Positions 9,512 through 17,436 of a stretch of 64,000 nt of DNA are shown here, piece after piece. A program made the position numbers and the translations under genes. Under the pieces are notes generated by a model. The model worked only from the letters and a program-made list of their open reading frames with translations. It ran no database searches and was not told the origin of the DNA. The number at the start of each line of letters is the position of its first letter. Position 1 is the stretch's first letter. Source of the DNA: Acidisoma sp965199065 (GTDB lineage Bacteria; Pseudomonadota; Alphaproteobacteria; Acetobacterales; Acetobacteraceae); NCBI RefSeq assembly GCF_965199065.1, contig NZ_CBDAQN010000003.1:62001-126000 (forward strand), written 5' to 3'.

Positions 9512-10339
9512 ATGTCCAGGTTCATCGAAACGAAGACCGCTCGCCTCCACATTCTGGAATTGGGCGTCGGGGAGCCTGCCTTCCTTTTCCTCCATTACTG
9601 GGGAGGTTCGGCGCGAACCTGGCACCGGGTCATCCACGAACTCGGCGACAAGGTCCACGCCATCGCCCTTGACCAGCGGGGCTGGGGAAGCTCGGTCGCT
9701 CTTGACGGCCGCCACGACCTGGGCGCCATGGCCGACGACGTGGAGGATCTCGTAGCGTCTCTTGGCCTTCAGCGTTATGTCCTGGTTGGCCATTCAATGG
9801 GCGGCAAGGTTGCTCAGCTTTTCGCGCTCCGCCGGCCTCGGGGTCTAGCGGGACTTGTCCTGGTGGCGCCCGCCCCGCCAACGCCGATGCAGGTGCCCGC
9901 GGAGATGCGCGCAGCGATGCTGGAATCCTACCAGACGCGTCAGGGCGCCCTGGAGGCGCTTAAGGTTCTGACCAATCAGCCGATCGACGAGCAAGAAAGA
10001 GAGGCGCTCATCGCCGACACGCTGGGCGGCACGTCTGCAGCCAAGCGATATTGGACGGAACACGGCATGACGACGGAACTCGGCACCGACTTGCTACCAA
10101 TAACGGTGCCGACCATCATTGTTGTCGGTGACGAGGATCGGGTTGAGCGCGTGGACGCGCTGCGACGCATCTACACCCCGGCTCTCCCTCACGCGGAGCT
10201 CCGCGTCGTCAACGGGGTGGGTCATCTGTCGCCTCTGGAAGCTCCCGGCGATATCGCCCGCGCTTGCATGGATGTGCTTTCCCGAATTCGCTTGAGGTCC
10301 GAGAATGCTCATCGAAGCAATGATCGCGCCGGCGCCTGA
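9512..10339 (+). CDS. Alpha/beta-fold hydrolase
   Basis: The protein is 275 residues with FLHYWGGSARTWHRV near the N-terminus, DQRGWGSS, the nucleophile elbow GHSMGG with the serine near residue 95, the acid region VVGDEDRVE and the catalytic His in GVGHLSPLEAP. This is the typical order for haloperoxidase-, epoxide-hydrolase- or lactonase-like enzymes. There is no signal peptide. It follows the SDR gene closely and could hydrolyse the same class of compound, but that is an inference from position. Confidence 0.85.
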   Translation: MSRFIETKTARLHILELGVGEPAFLFLHYWGGSARTWHRVIHELGDKVHAIALDQRGWGSSVALDGRHDLGAMADDVEDLVASLGLQRYVLVGHSMGGKVAQLFALRRPRGLAGLVLVAPAPPTPMQVPAEMRAAMLESYQTRQGALEALKVLTNQPIDEQEREALIADTLGGTSAAKRYWTEHGMTTELGTDLLPITVPTIIVVGDEDRVERVDALRRIYTPALPHAELRVVNGVGHLSPLEAPGDIARACMDVLSRIRLRSENAHRSNDRAGA

Positions 10340-10387
10340 AGCGCATCACCACGTCTGAAGAGCGTGGCCCATAATCGCCGTCGGCCT

Positions 10388-11254
10388 TCAGGTCGAAATC
10401 AGGACCGGAAAGGCAGAGTGATGGTAAATATGTTGGGTGTTCCCGCCGATAAGGATCTCCATTGTCCTTGGGTTGCTGTAAGCCCCCATGCAGATGAGCG
10501 TTGCCTTTGTCTCGTGGGCATGCGTGAGCAGTGATGATGCTATTCGGGACGACCCATGCGTCTCGATTTTGTAGCGAGCGGAAATCCCGTTGCAGCGCAG
10601 ACACTCTAGGACTTCCTCCTCAACGGAGGCGCTCTGTCCGGGCTCCATCGACCTAAACACCGTCACCTGCGTGCAAGACTCAAGCAACGGCATCGTAAGC
10701 CCTACCGTCCGTGAGATCTGCAGGCCGCCGTCCCAGGCCAAAATGGCGTGGTCGAACATACTCTGCCAAGTCTCGGCCTTTGCAGGAACGATTAAGATGG
10801 GCCGACCGCTCATCATGAGAAGGGTCTTATTGAGTTGTTGTTCCTGATGAGTCGTTCCTCTGTCGGGCTGACCAATGACAATCAAGTCAGATGCGCGCGC
10901 TTGTCCTTCCAGATTGGAAGCGCCTTGGTTGGTCAAAATCCCAACGCAGCAAGACCGAGCATCGTCGGCTTCTGTGCCTTGAGAGCGAACGCCCATCTCC
11001 GCCGCCCATTTTCTCACGAGGGCGGCCACTGCATCAGCGGAGGGTCTTTCTCTATCCCAGTTCTCCTCCGCCATCTCGAGAGCTTTATCATTGAAGATAG
11101 GGTCACTCTCGACTACCGTTGGATCTATGGCCCCATGCACGAAGATAACCTCGATCTTCGAGTGAAATCGGACAGCGACCTGTAGAGCGTGGGCAAGCTT
11201 AAGCTCCAACAATCTAGCATCATAAACGGGAACGAGGATCCGTCCGAAAGGCAT
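10388..11254 (-). CDS. Tandem universal stress protein (UspA family)
   Basis: The protein is 288 residues with two Usp domains. The first begins FGRILVPVYDARLLELKLAHALQ and ends SGRPILIVPA; the second begins FDHAILAWDGGLQISRTVGL and ends with the ATP-loop-like stretch CMGAYSNPRTMEILIGGNTQHIYHHSAFPVLI. The second domain keeps a G-x-G-x-x-x-hydrophobic pattern only partly. Tandem Usp proteins accumulate in stress and bind ATP or other ligands. Its start codon overlaps the stop of a small possible frame at 11254-11412 (TGATG), which could couple their translation. Confidence 0.85.
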   Translation of the reverse strand: MPFGRILVPVYDARLLELKLAHALQVAVRFHSKIEVIFVHGAIDPTVVESDPIFNDKALEMAEENWDRERPSADAVAALVRKWAAEMGVRSQGTEADDARSCCVGILTNQGASNLEGQARASDLIVIGQPDRGTTHQEQQLNKTLLMMSGRPILIVPAKAETWQSMFDHAILAWDGGLQISRTVGLTMPLLESCTQVTVFRSMEPGQSASVEEEVLECLRCNGISARYKIETHGSSRIASSLLTHAHETKATLICMGAYSNPRTMEILIGGNTQHIYHHSAFPVLIST

Positions 11255-11412
11255 CAGGCTACTCCCCTACGTCTCGCATTGTGCACCCTCGTGGCGAATG
11301 GCTCGTACCGCGCATCAGGGCGAAGAATCCGGTGCTCGCCCAAAAGGTATTTGCTCGGGTCGGAGCGCTTCGCGGGCGATGATCCGTCTGCGGTATCGAA
11401 CGGATCAGCCAT
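11254..11412 (-). CDS. Possible small protein upstream of the universal stress gene
   Basis: A 52-residue frame (MADPFDTADGSSPAKRSDPS and onward, rich in Arg near the end) stops exactly at the start codon of the Usp gene. The overlap is the only positive sign. The ribosome site is poor and no family is recognised, so this may be chance. Confidence 0.25.
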   Translation of the reverse strand: MADPFDTADGSSPAKRSDPSKYLLGEHRILRPDARYEPFATRVHNARRRGVA

Positions 11413-11587
11413 AAGACAACGTTTAGCAGAAAGCGATCTAACATCCGTTCTAAAAGCGTCATACTGCAAGGTTTCCGAACACTTGCTGGTGCGCACCACA
11501 TTGTCCGGGCGTGGCACCTTGCTGAGCTTGATGGATGCGAGGCGGTGAGGTTAGCCGCGGTGCGTATGCGAACGCGCGGACCGACTC

Positions 11588-11620
11588 GCGCGGGAGACTT
11601 AGGCAAGCCGCCTCCCGCGC
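11588..11620. terminator. Hairpin downstream of the exported hydrolase gene
   Basis: GCGCGGGAG at 11588-11596 is an exact inverted repeat of CTCCCGCGC at 11612-11620. It lies 19 bases beyond the stop of the minus-strand hydrolase gene. There is no clear T tract, so termination is only likely. Confidence 0.4.
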
Positions 11621-11638
11621 AACCTTCGATTTAGTTGG

Positions 11639-12400
11639 CTAGCCAGCGCTGTGAGCAGCTTCCTCGATGACCTTCGCGACGGCGTGCGGTTGCGAGAGGA
11701 AGATGGCGTGGCTCCCCTTTATCTCCGTCACTTTTGCATCGGCTCGCTTGTACATCGAACGCTCCAGGTTCGGATTGATCATCCGATCCTGTGTGGCGAC
11801 GATTCCGAAGGTGGGCTTGGCCTTCCAGGCCGCAGACGTAATTGGCGTCCCGAAGGACGTACTGTTAACGGGCACTTGCGAAATAGCCATGAACCTTGCT
11901 TCGGCAAGGGGCACGTCCGCCGCGAAATCAGATGGGAATTTCGCCGGGTCGACGAGGAGATAGCCGTCTGCCGTCGGGACGATACTGTTGGCGGCGGCAG
12001 GCGGCATCGATCCGGTCAGGGGCCCGAGCTTCTCGCCAACGTCAGGTGCAAAGGCGGCAACGTAGACCAAGCTGGCGACATGCGGGTCGTCGCCCGCCTC
12101 CGTAATGACCGCACCGCCGTAGCTGTGACCGACCAGGACTGCCTGGCCGGACAGACGATCGAGAATCCGCTTGGTGGCAGTAACGTCGTCCGCCAGAGAG
12201 GTTTCCGGCTCCTGGACGATGCTGATCGTATAGCCGTCCTTGCGCAGGATGTCGGCCACCGGCTTCCAGCCGGACCCATCGGCGAAGGCGCCGTGAACGA
12301 GGACCACATTCCGAACAGATCCTGCTGCAGAAGCGGCAATCGGGATCCCTGACAAAGCCGCAAGCGATGCAGCGGCGACCAGGGTGAGACTGACTTTCAT
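11639..12400 (-). CDS. Exported alpha/beta-fold hydrolase (salicylate-esterase-like)
   Basis: The protein is 253 residues. Residues 1-26 form a signal peptide (MKVSLTLVAAASLAALSGIP, then IAASAA), so the enzyme acts in the periplasm. VLVHGAFADGSGW supplies the oxyanion region and GHSYGG puts the serine near residue 93. ITEAGDDPHVASLVYVAAFA and the C-terminal GSHAIFLSQPHAV complete the pattern. It is a paralogue of the cytoplasmic hydrolase at 6842-7525, so the island carries the same activity type in two compartments. Confidence 0.87.
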   Translation of the reverse strand: MKVSLTLVAAASLAALSGIPIAASAAGSVRNVVLVHGAFADGSGWKPVADILRKDGYTISIVQEPETSLADDVTATKRILDRLSGQAVLVGHSYGGAVITEAGDDPHVASLVYVAAFAPDVGEKLGPLTGSMPPAAANSIVPTADGYLLVDPAKFPSDFAADVPLAEARFMAISQVPVNSTSFGTPITSAAWKAKPTFGIVATQDRMINPNLERSMYKRADAKVTEIKGSHAIFLSQPHAVAKVIEEAAHSAG

Positions 12401-12523
12401 GAAGAGTTCCTATACCCGCCGATCCATTCGGCAGGACAAATAAATGGGGCATTCGATGGTCACATCTGGAGGCTCTACGCCCCTACATGCCGTATCGTAG
12501 GATTAATTGGCGACCGGAGAACG

Positions 12524-13165
12524 CTAGCTCGGCCAAGCTGATTGACGGATCACAGAGCAGAAATTGCCTCGATGAAAATGCGGGTCTTTATCCGCGAGGA
12601 CATCAGCCTTCACGTTGCCGAAGGTCGTGTCCGGCTTCTGTTTGATGCCGTTATAGAAGGCCTGAATGATGTCCTCCTTGAAATGGGCTGTGCGCGGGTG
12701 AGCTTTGACGACCGCGTCACGTTCGACGTCGCTATACTCATCATAGGTCAACCCCAGAACATCCATCTCGACGCCAGCCGTGACGAGAGCGATGATTGGA
12801 TGCATATGCTTGGGGATCCCCGGCGTTGTGTGCAGCGCGATCGCGGTCCAGACGAGATCGATGTCGGATGGCGATATGCGGCGAGCCAAAAGAAAATCGC
12901 GCGCCGCATTCGCTCCGTCGACTTCAAACCGGTCGTCGGCGCTGCTGTGTTTTGGTGTCAGTCCCATGTCATGGAACATTGCACCGGCGTAAAGGAGTTC
13001 CACATCAAACTTAAGCCCTTGATGTAGTCCAGCCAGCGCGCCGAAATGAAAGACACGGCTCGAATGATGAAACAGCAGCGGACCCGCCGTTTCACGAACG
13101 AGCTCAGTGATCTCCGTCGCAAGCTTGCTATCCGGGACAGACAGTCCGGGGAGCATCAGTGACAT
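12524..13165 (-). CDS. HD-domain hydrolase (cyanamide-hydratase-like)
   Basis: The protein is 213 residues from ATG 13165, chosen because a near-perfect ribosome site AAAGGAGGAAA precedes it; a longer frame would add 40 unlikely residues. The metal-binding HD pattern is seen as LLFHHSSRVFHFGALAG, then AGAMFHDMGLT and later IALHTTPGI. The overall layout matches the cyanamide hydratase/HDDC2-like group of HD proteins, which hydrolyse or hydrate small nitrogen compounds or nucleotides. It is transcribed away from the AraC-type regulator at 13452, with 286 bases between the two starts, so that regulator could have controlled it. Confidence 0.8.
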   Translation of the reverse strand: MSLMLPGLSVPDSKLATEITELVRETAGPLLFHHSSRVFHFGALAGLHQGLKFDVELLYAGAMFHDMGLTPKHSSADDRFEVDGANAARDFLLARRISPSDIDLVWTAIALHTTPGIPKHMHPIIALVTAGVEMDVLGLTYDEYSDVERDAVVKAHPRTAHFKEDIIQAFYNGIKQKPDTTFGNVKADVLADKDPHFHRGNFCSVIRQSAWPS

Positions 13166-13451
13166 AATTTCCTCCTTTTGTGCTGACATTTCTGGTGGAT
13201 TGGGCTTCCTGGACGTGTGGCTCGGTCGTGAAAATTCTATTACAGCGCCGCCCATACGGCGGCCGAAACGGGGCCAGCCTCGCAAGAGGCGCGCGTAGCT
13301 CAGCTAGGCGAGGCTCCTTTTCCGATGGACGACAAACGACAATGCTATGCAGATAACGCTTGGATGACGCCAATGCTATTGCTAGGAACATAACCAGTCT
13401 GGGATAAACGGGGACTGGCTTGGACAATACCGCTCTAAAGGAGACGTTTGA

Positions 13452-14358
13452 GTGCTAGCCGACCGAATTTCGAATGCATTGAGCAAACGGTTTAAAATTC
13501 CACCCCCGCCGACCATCGCCGCAAAACTGATCGGCAATACTCAGATAGCGTTCTCTCGCTTCCAGAATTTGGAATCTAAGCCTGGATACTCAGCACCACC
13601 GGAGCGGGAGGAGGCCTTCGTATTCAATGTGCCTCTTGCGGCAGCCCGATTTTCGCGCGTATCCATCAATGGGCTAGGTCAATCGGTCGTCCAAGCTCCA
13701 GGAAAAGCTTACCTGTTCGATCTCACGTCCCGAAATGAAATCAGTCTGGATGCGACCTACAACGCTGTCCGTTTCCATATGCCTCAGCTCGCCATCGATC
13801 AAATGGCCTATGAAAAAGGCATTCGTCGGGTTGGCGGACTGTACTCCAAGGAGCTCGGACAAGAGGATCAGATACTTCATCGCTTGGCACTGACGCTGTT
13901 ACCTGCGATCGAGAACTCATGCGAAGTGACCACGGCCTTCGTCGAATATATCGGCCTCGCATTCCACGACCATGTCATCTACACATATGGCGGCATTCCA
14001 AGGGGGCTGCGTCCCTCAGGTGGATTAAGCCCGTGGCAAATCCGACGGGCCCATGAATTCATTGAAGAGAACTTGGCGGGTGATCCGTCGATCACGGCCA
14101 TGGCTGCTGAGTGCGGGATCTCGACGAGCTATTTTACGAGAGCTTTCCGCGCTTCAACGAGGGATGACCCCTCATCAATGGATCATCCAAAGGCGCATCT
14201 CCCGTGCGAAGTCCCTGATGCGGGAGACAAATATGTCTCTTGTTGAGATTTCCCTCAGTTGCGGCTTCGTCGATCAGAGCCATCTCGGCCGCCACTTCAC
14301 CCGAGTGGTGGGCGCAACTCCCGCCCAGTGGCGCCGCGAACATTCCTCGTGCGAGTAG
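13452..14358 (+). pseudogene. AraC-family transcriptional regulator, frameshifted
   Basis: GTG 13452 follows AAAGGAGA. About 235 residues carry an AraC_binding_2-like N-terminal domain (YLFDLTSRNEISL, VRFHMPQLAIDQM) and the first helix-turn-helix (SITAMAAECGISTSYFTRAFR). The frame then breaks at 14157-14161: the expected continuation GMTPHQWIIQRRISRAKSLM and the second helix-turn-helix (MSLVEISLSCGFVDQSHLGRHF) lie in the next frame and stop at 14358. One extra A in ACGAGGG explains it. The encoded protein would lose its second DNA-binding motif. Its likely target is the divergent HD-domain gene. Confidence 0.8.
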
Positions 14359-14759
14359 TCCTATGCATCTGAGCAAATACCGAGCTGGTAGATGCGGAGC
14401 GATCGAGATGGTGCGGAATGATCAAGGCACTTGGTGTTCAGAATCAAGACTTGCGGGATAGCCCGAGTCACCCGCGTTGCCGACCACTCAGCTTGCAGCA
14501 GCGCACTGCACTGGCGCCGAAGAGCCATCAATGGATTTAGAAGGAAGCGCCGGAAGATGACCGAGGCTGCGGGGATAACACCATGGGCAGCCGCCCGGCC
14601 GCAGCTCGCGCATCGGCGGTAAGTTTCGCCAGATGGGCTGCGGCCTCGGCGCCCTTAGCGGTGTCGCCGGACAGGTTTGATTTGGCGGCAATGGCCGAAT
14701 CCAGCGCCGAGAGATCCCTGCCCAGGGTATGGTCACATTACTCGAAGGTAGGACGCGAA
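14359..14759. other. Intergenic/remnant stretch
   Basis: About 400 bases after the AraC remnant hold no intact gene. On the minus strand at about 14570-14720 a short open stretch reads roughly DLSALDSAIAAKSNLSGDTA and has coding-like composition, but no start or family can be assigned. It may be debris linked to the IS66 remnant that follows. Confidence 0.35.
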
Positions 14760-15146
14760 GGTACACCCAGGATCATCGATGACGTCCGACATGCGCCAGG
14801 ACGGCATGGAGCGCGCTTACATCGAGTGGGCCAGAGAAGCGGATCCGCAGACCCGCTCCTTCGATCTCGATCGTCCCTTGAGGGCTCGCAGATTCCGCCG
14901 TCATAGACGTGACGGAGGAACTGAACGCCGCGCCATTTTTGCGCGACGGCGGCGGTTCCTCCGCCAGACGGAGCGGCACAAAGGGCGCGGCACCCCCACC
15001 GGCATCCCGATGGCCTCACGCCGCCAGGTTTGCAGCAATCCCCGGTTGACGCCCCATCGCCGGGCCAACTCGGAAACGTTCACCTGAGGCTGCAGGCCTC
15101 ACGGCCTTCTCCTCCGCCACGGCGTTTGCAGCACTCATCCCCGGTT
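14760..15146 (-). pseudogene. IS66-family TnpA remnant with adjacent TnpB start
   Basis: The minus strand shows pieces of an IS66 accessory protein: VSELARRWGVNRGLLQTWRR (helix-turn-helix, 15081 down to about 15020), then in another frame PLRLAEEPPP and the closing IEIEGAGLRIRFSGPLDV and ALHAVLAHVG at 14773-14880. At least one frameshift lies near 14975 and another near 15084. Just downstream, ATGATCCTGGGTGTACC resembles the start of TnpB but is cut short. The element is a non-functional fragment. Confidence 0.6.
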
Positions 15147-15174
15147 GGCACTAGCCCCATCGACCGGCCCATCC

Positions 15175-15916
15175 TCAGATCCGTAGATCTGGGCTTCGCT
15201 GCAGCCAGAGTCCAGGTGATCCCCTCGCATTGGTTACGGTCGTTCGGGCAGCCGGCAGCATCGGGTTCTTCCTCCCGGGCCTCACAGTATTAAGCTGCCC
15301 TGACCCATCTCTGTCTTCGTAGTGCTGCGGTCGCCAGATCCCGCGCCGCGCCGCGCCCCGCCGCGAGCTCGGCGGCAACCTGTGTCCGGACGATCCTAGC
15401 GTGGCGGAAAGGTTGACTCCAATTAGCGAGTGGCCGAGCGTAGCGATTACCAGGCTGCAAACAATCGTCGCCAGATCGTCCCGGGTCAGCCTCATCTGCT
15501 CGGTCTCGTCGGCTTCGATCGCCGCCGGTAGATCGGCAAAGCGCGCATAGAGGGTCGTCAGATGCTTGCTGCGCTGCGCCACCAGCCAGCCGATCAAGCG
15601 CCCGACGCCGGTCTCCTCACACCAGTCAAACACGGTATCGATGAGATCCTGCTCATCGATACGGCCGGCCCGCAGATTGAGCACGCCGGTCCGGACGGTG
15701 ATTATCAGGCGATCGATCACCTGGTTGGCCACCGCGGCCTGCAAGTTCGCCGCGGAACCGAAATGATGGGTGATGTTGCCGTGCGCCACGCCCAACCGGG
15801 TGGCGACGCAGCAAGGTGACGGAAGCGGGCCCCTCAGAGACGAGCAGGTCCCTGGCTGCCTCGATCGCCTTCATCCGCAACACATCGGGACTTCGACGGC
15901 GGCGGCCTAGCTTCAC
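15175..15916 (-). pseudogene. TetR-family regulator, frameshifted, beside the efflux operon
   Basis: The start is probably GTG 15916 (VKLGRRRRSPDVLRMKAIEA). The helix-turn-helix is split: RDLLVSEGPASVT ends in one frame, and LGVAHGNITHHFGSAANLQA continues in another, with the break near 15812-15822. The ligand-binding part follows (AVANQVIDRLIITVRTG, RLIGWLVAQRSKHLTTLYA). The 3' end is unclear and the last residues before 15175 look out of frame. It is divergent from the ytcA-mdtNOP-like operon and most likely was its repressor. A broken DNA-binding domain would leave the pump unrepressed. Confidence 0.7.
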
Positions 15917-16016
15917 TACTATTGTCACGACTGGATAGGCCGTATATTCGGCCGCTGTCCAGCCATGGTCGATCACCCTGCGGGAATCGCGTCTGTTTCA
16001 AACGGCAGGACAGCGG

Positions 16017-16382
16017 ATGGTCGGCATGGTGCCGCCCGCGAGTGGAGCAGGCGGCTTGACGACGTTGGGGTTCAGACGGCCAGTGTGCCGCCGAGGTGAG
16101 CGTCGCAGGCTGGCTGCGGCACCGGCCGCGGCCAGCCTCGGCGCAACGGTCATGGCGGTCGGCGGTTGTGCCAGGCGCGCGGCACCCACCTACGTTGTCG
16201 TTGGGGCATACTTCCCCGCTTGGATGGTCTGCTGCCTCGTCGGCATTGTCGCGGCGATCCTTCTGCGCTTGATCTTCCTCGCTACGGGGATCGATACGCT
16301 GCTCAGCTTCCGGCTGTTCACCTACGGAGCACTTGGCGTGCTGGCCGGGCTGACCGTCTGGTCGACCTGCTACGGGCCTTAG
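16017..16382 (+). CDS. ytcA: YtcA-like small lipoprotein/membrane protein
   Basis: The frame is 121 residues. A signal sequence ends in the lipobox-like VGGC, and two membrane segments follow (AYFPAWMVCCLVGIVAAILL and LFTYGALGVLAGLTVW). The pattern VVGAYFPAWMVC and the position four bases upstream of an MdtN-like gene match YtcA of the enterobacterial ytcA-mdtNOP operon. The start is uncertain (16017, 16026 or an internal GTG). Its role in the pump is unknown in any organism I recall. Confidence 0.65.
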   Translation: MVGMVPPASGAGGLTTLGFRRPVCRRGERRRLAAAPAAASLGATVMAVGGCARRAAPTYVVVGAYFPAWMVCCLVGIVAAILLRLIFLATGIDTLLSFRLFTYGALGVLAGLTVWSTCYGP

Positions 16383-16386
16383 CGGG

Positions 16387-17436
16387 ATGGAAAGGATCAG
16401 CACCCGCAAACCCAAGGTGATCGGGATCGTGATCGCGGTGTTGTGCGTCGCTGCCGCCGGGCTCTACGGGGCGCATGTGGCGCAAACCGATCACCGTCAT
16501 CCATCGACAGACGACGCCAGCCTGAGCACCGACCTGATACATGTGGCCTCCACCATCGGCGGTCGCCTCGTCGAGCTGTCCGTGCGGGAGAACCAGCACG
16601 TCGCCAAGGGCGCTTTGCTGTATCGTATCGACCCGCGCCCCTTCCAGATGGTCGTCGCGCAAGCCGCGGCCGATCTAGCCCTGGCGCAGGCGGAGGTCGA
16701 AAATCAGCAACGCGCGGTCGCGGTCAAGGCGATCAACGCCGCAGCCGCCACGGAGCAGGTCCGCCGTGCCGTGACCGATCGCGATCTGGCCGCGCGTACG
16801 GTCGCCCGCCTGCAACCGCTCGCCGCACAATCCTACATCCCGTATCAACAGTTCGACACGGCGCAGACGGCGCTCCGCAATGCCGAGGCATCGCTCGCCC
16901 AGGCCAAGCAACAGCAAGCAGCGGCCGACATTGCGATCGGCGACCTCAAGAGCGCCGCCGCCGTGCGCGATGCGCGCCAAGCGGCGTTGGATCGGGCGCG
17001 CTACGAATTGGAGCAGACCGAGATCCGCGCGCCCCTCAACGGCTTCGTCACGAGCCTGCTTGTGCGGCCGGGGGAGATCCTCGCGCCCGCGCAAGCGCTG
17101 TTCACGTTGATCGCCGATGACGACTGGGTCGCGGTGGGCAATTTCCGCGAGGACGATCTGGCGTCGATCGCCATCGACGCCTGCGCAACCGTGTTCTCCA
17201 TGATCGACCGCCACGCCCCGCTCCCGGGCCGGGTCGAGAGCATCGGCTGGGGCGTCCTTACGATGGAGTCCGAAGGGTTGGGCCGCCTGCCGCCGCTCGT
17301 GCCTCGCGACATGGACTGGGTGCATGTCGCGCAGCGCTTCCCGGTGCGGGTCCGCATCCAGTCCGGCGACCCTCGCCTGCTGCGCCTGGGTGCTACCGCT
17401 ACGATCGAGATCGGCTACGGTGCCGCTTGCCCATAA
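16387..17436 (+). CDS. mdtN: HlyD-family periplasmic adaptor, MdtN-like
   Basis: The protein is 349 residues. One N-terminal membrane anchor (VIGIVIAVLCVAAAGLYGAH) is followed by the first lipoyl half (STIGGRLVELSVRENQHVAKG), a long alpha hairpin rich in Ala and Gln (about 85-210), the second lipoyl half (IRAPLNGFVTSLLVRPGE) and a beta barrel. It should link the inner-membrane component MdtO to the outer-membrane channel MdtP. Its 3' end overlaps the TTG start of the next gene by 10 bases. Confidence 0.85.
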   Translation: MERISTRKPKVIGIVIAVLCVAAAGLYGAHVAQTDHRHPSTDDASLSTDLIHVASTIGGRLVELSVRENQHVAKGALLYRIDPRPFQMVVAQAAADLALAQAEVENQQRAVAVKAINAAAATEQVRRAVTDRDLAARTVARLQPLAAQSYIPYQQFDTAQTALRNAEASLAQAKQQQAAADIAIGDLKSAAAVRDARQAALDRARYELEQTEIRAPLNGFVTSLLVRPGEILAPAQALFTLIADDDWVAVGNFREDDLASIAIDACATVFSMIDRHAPLPGRVESIGWGVLTMESEGLGRLPPLVPRDMDWVHVAQRFPVRVRIQSGDPRLLRLGATATIEIGYGAACP

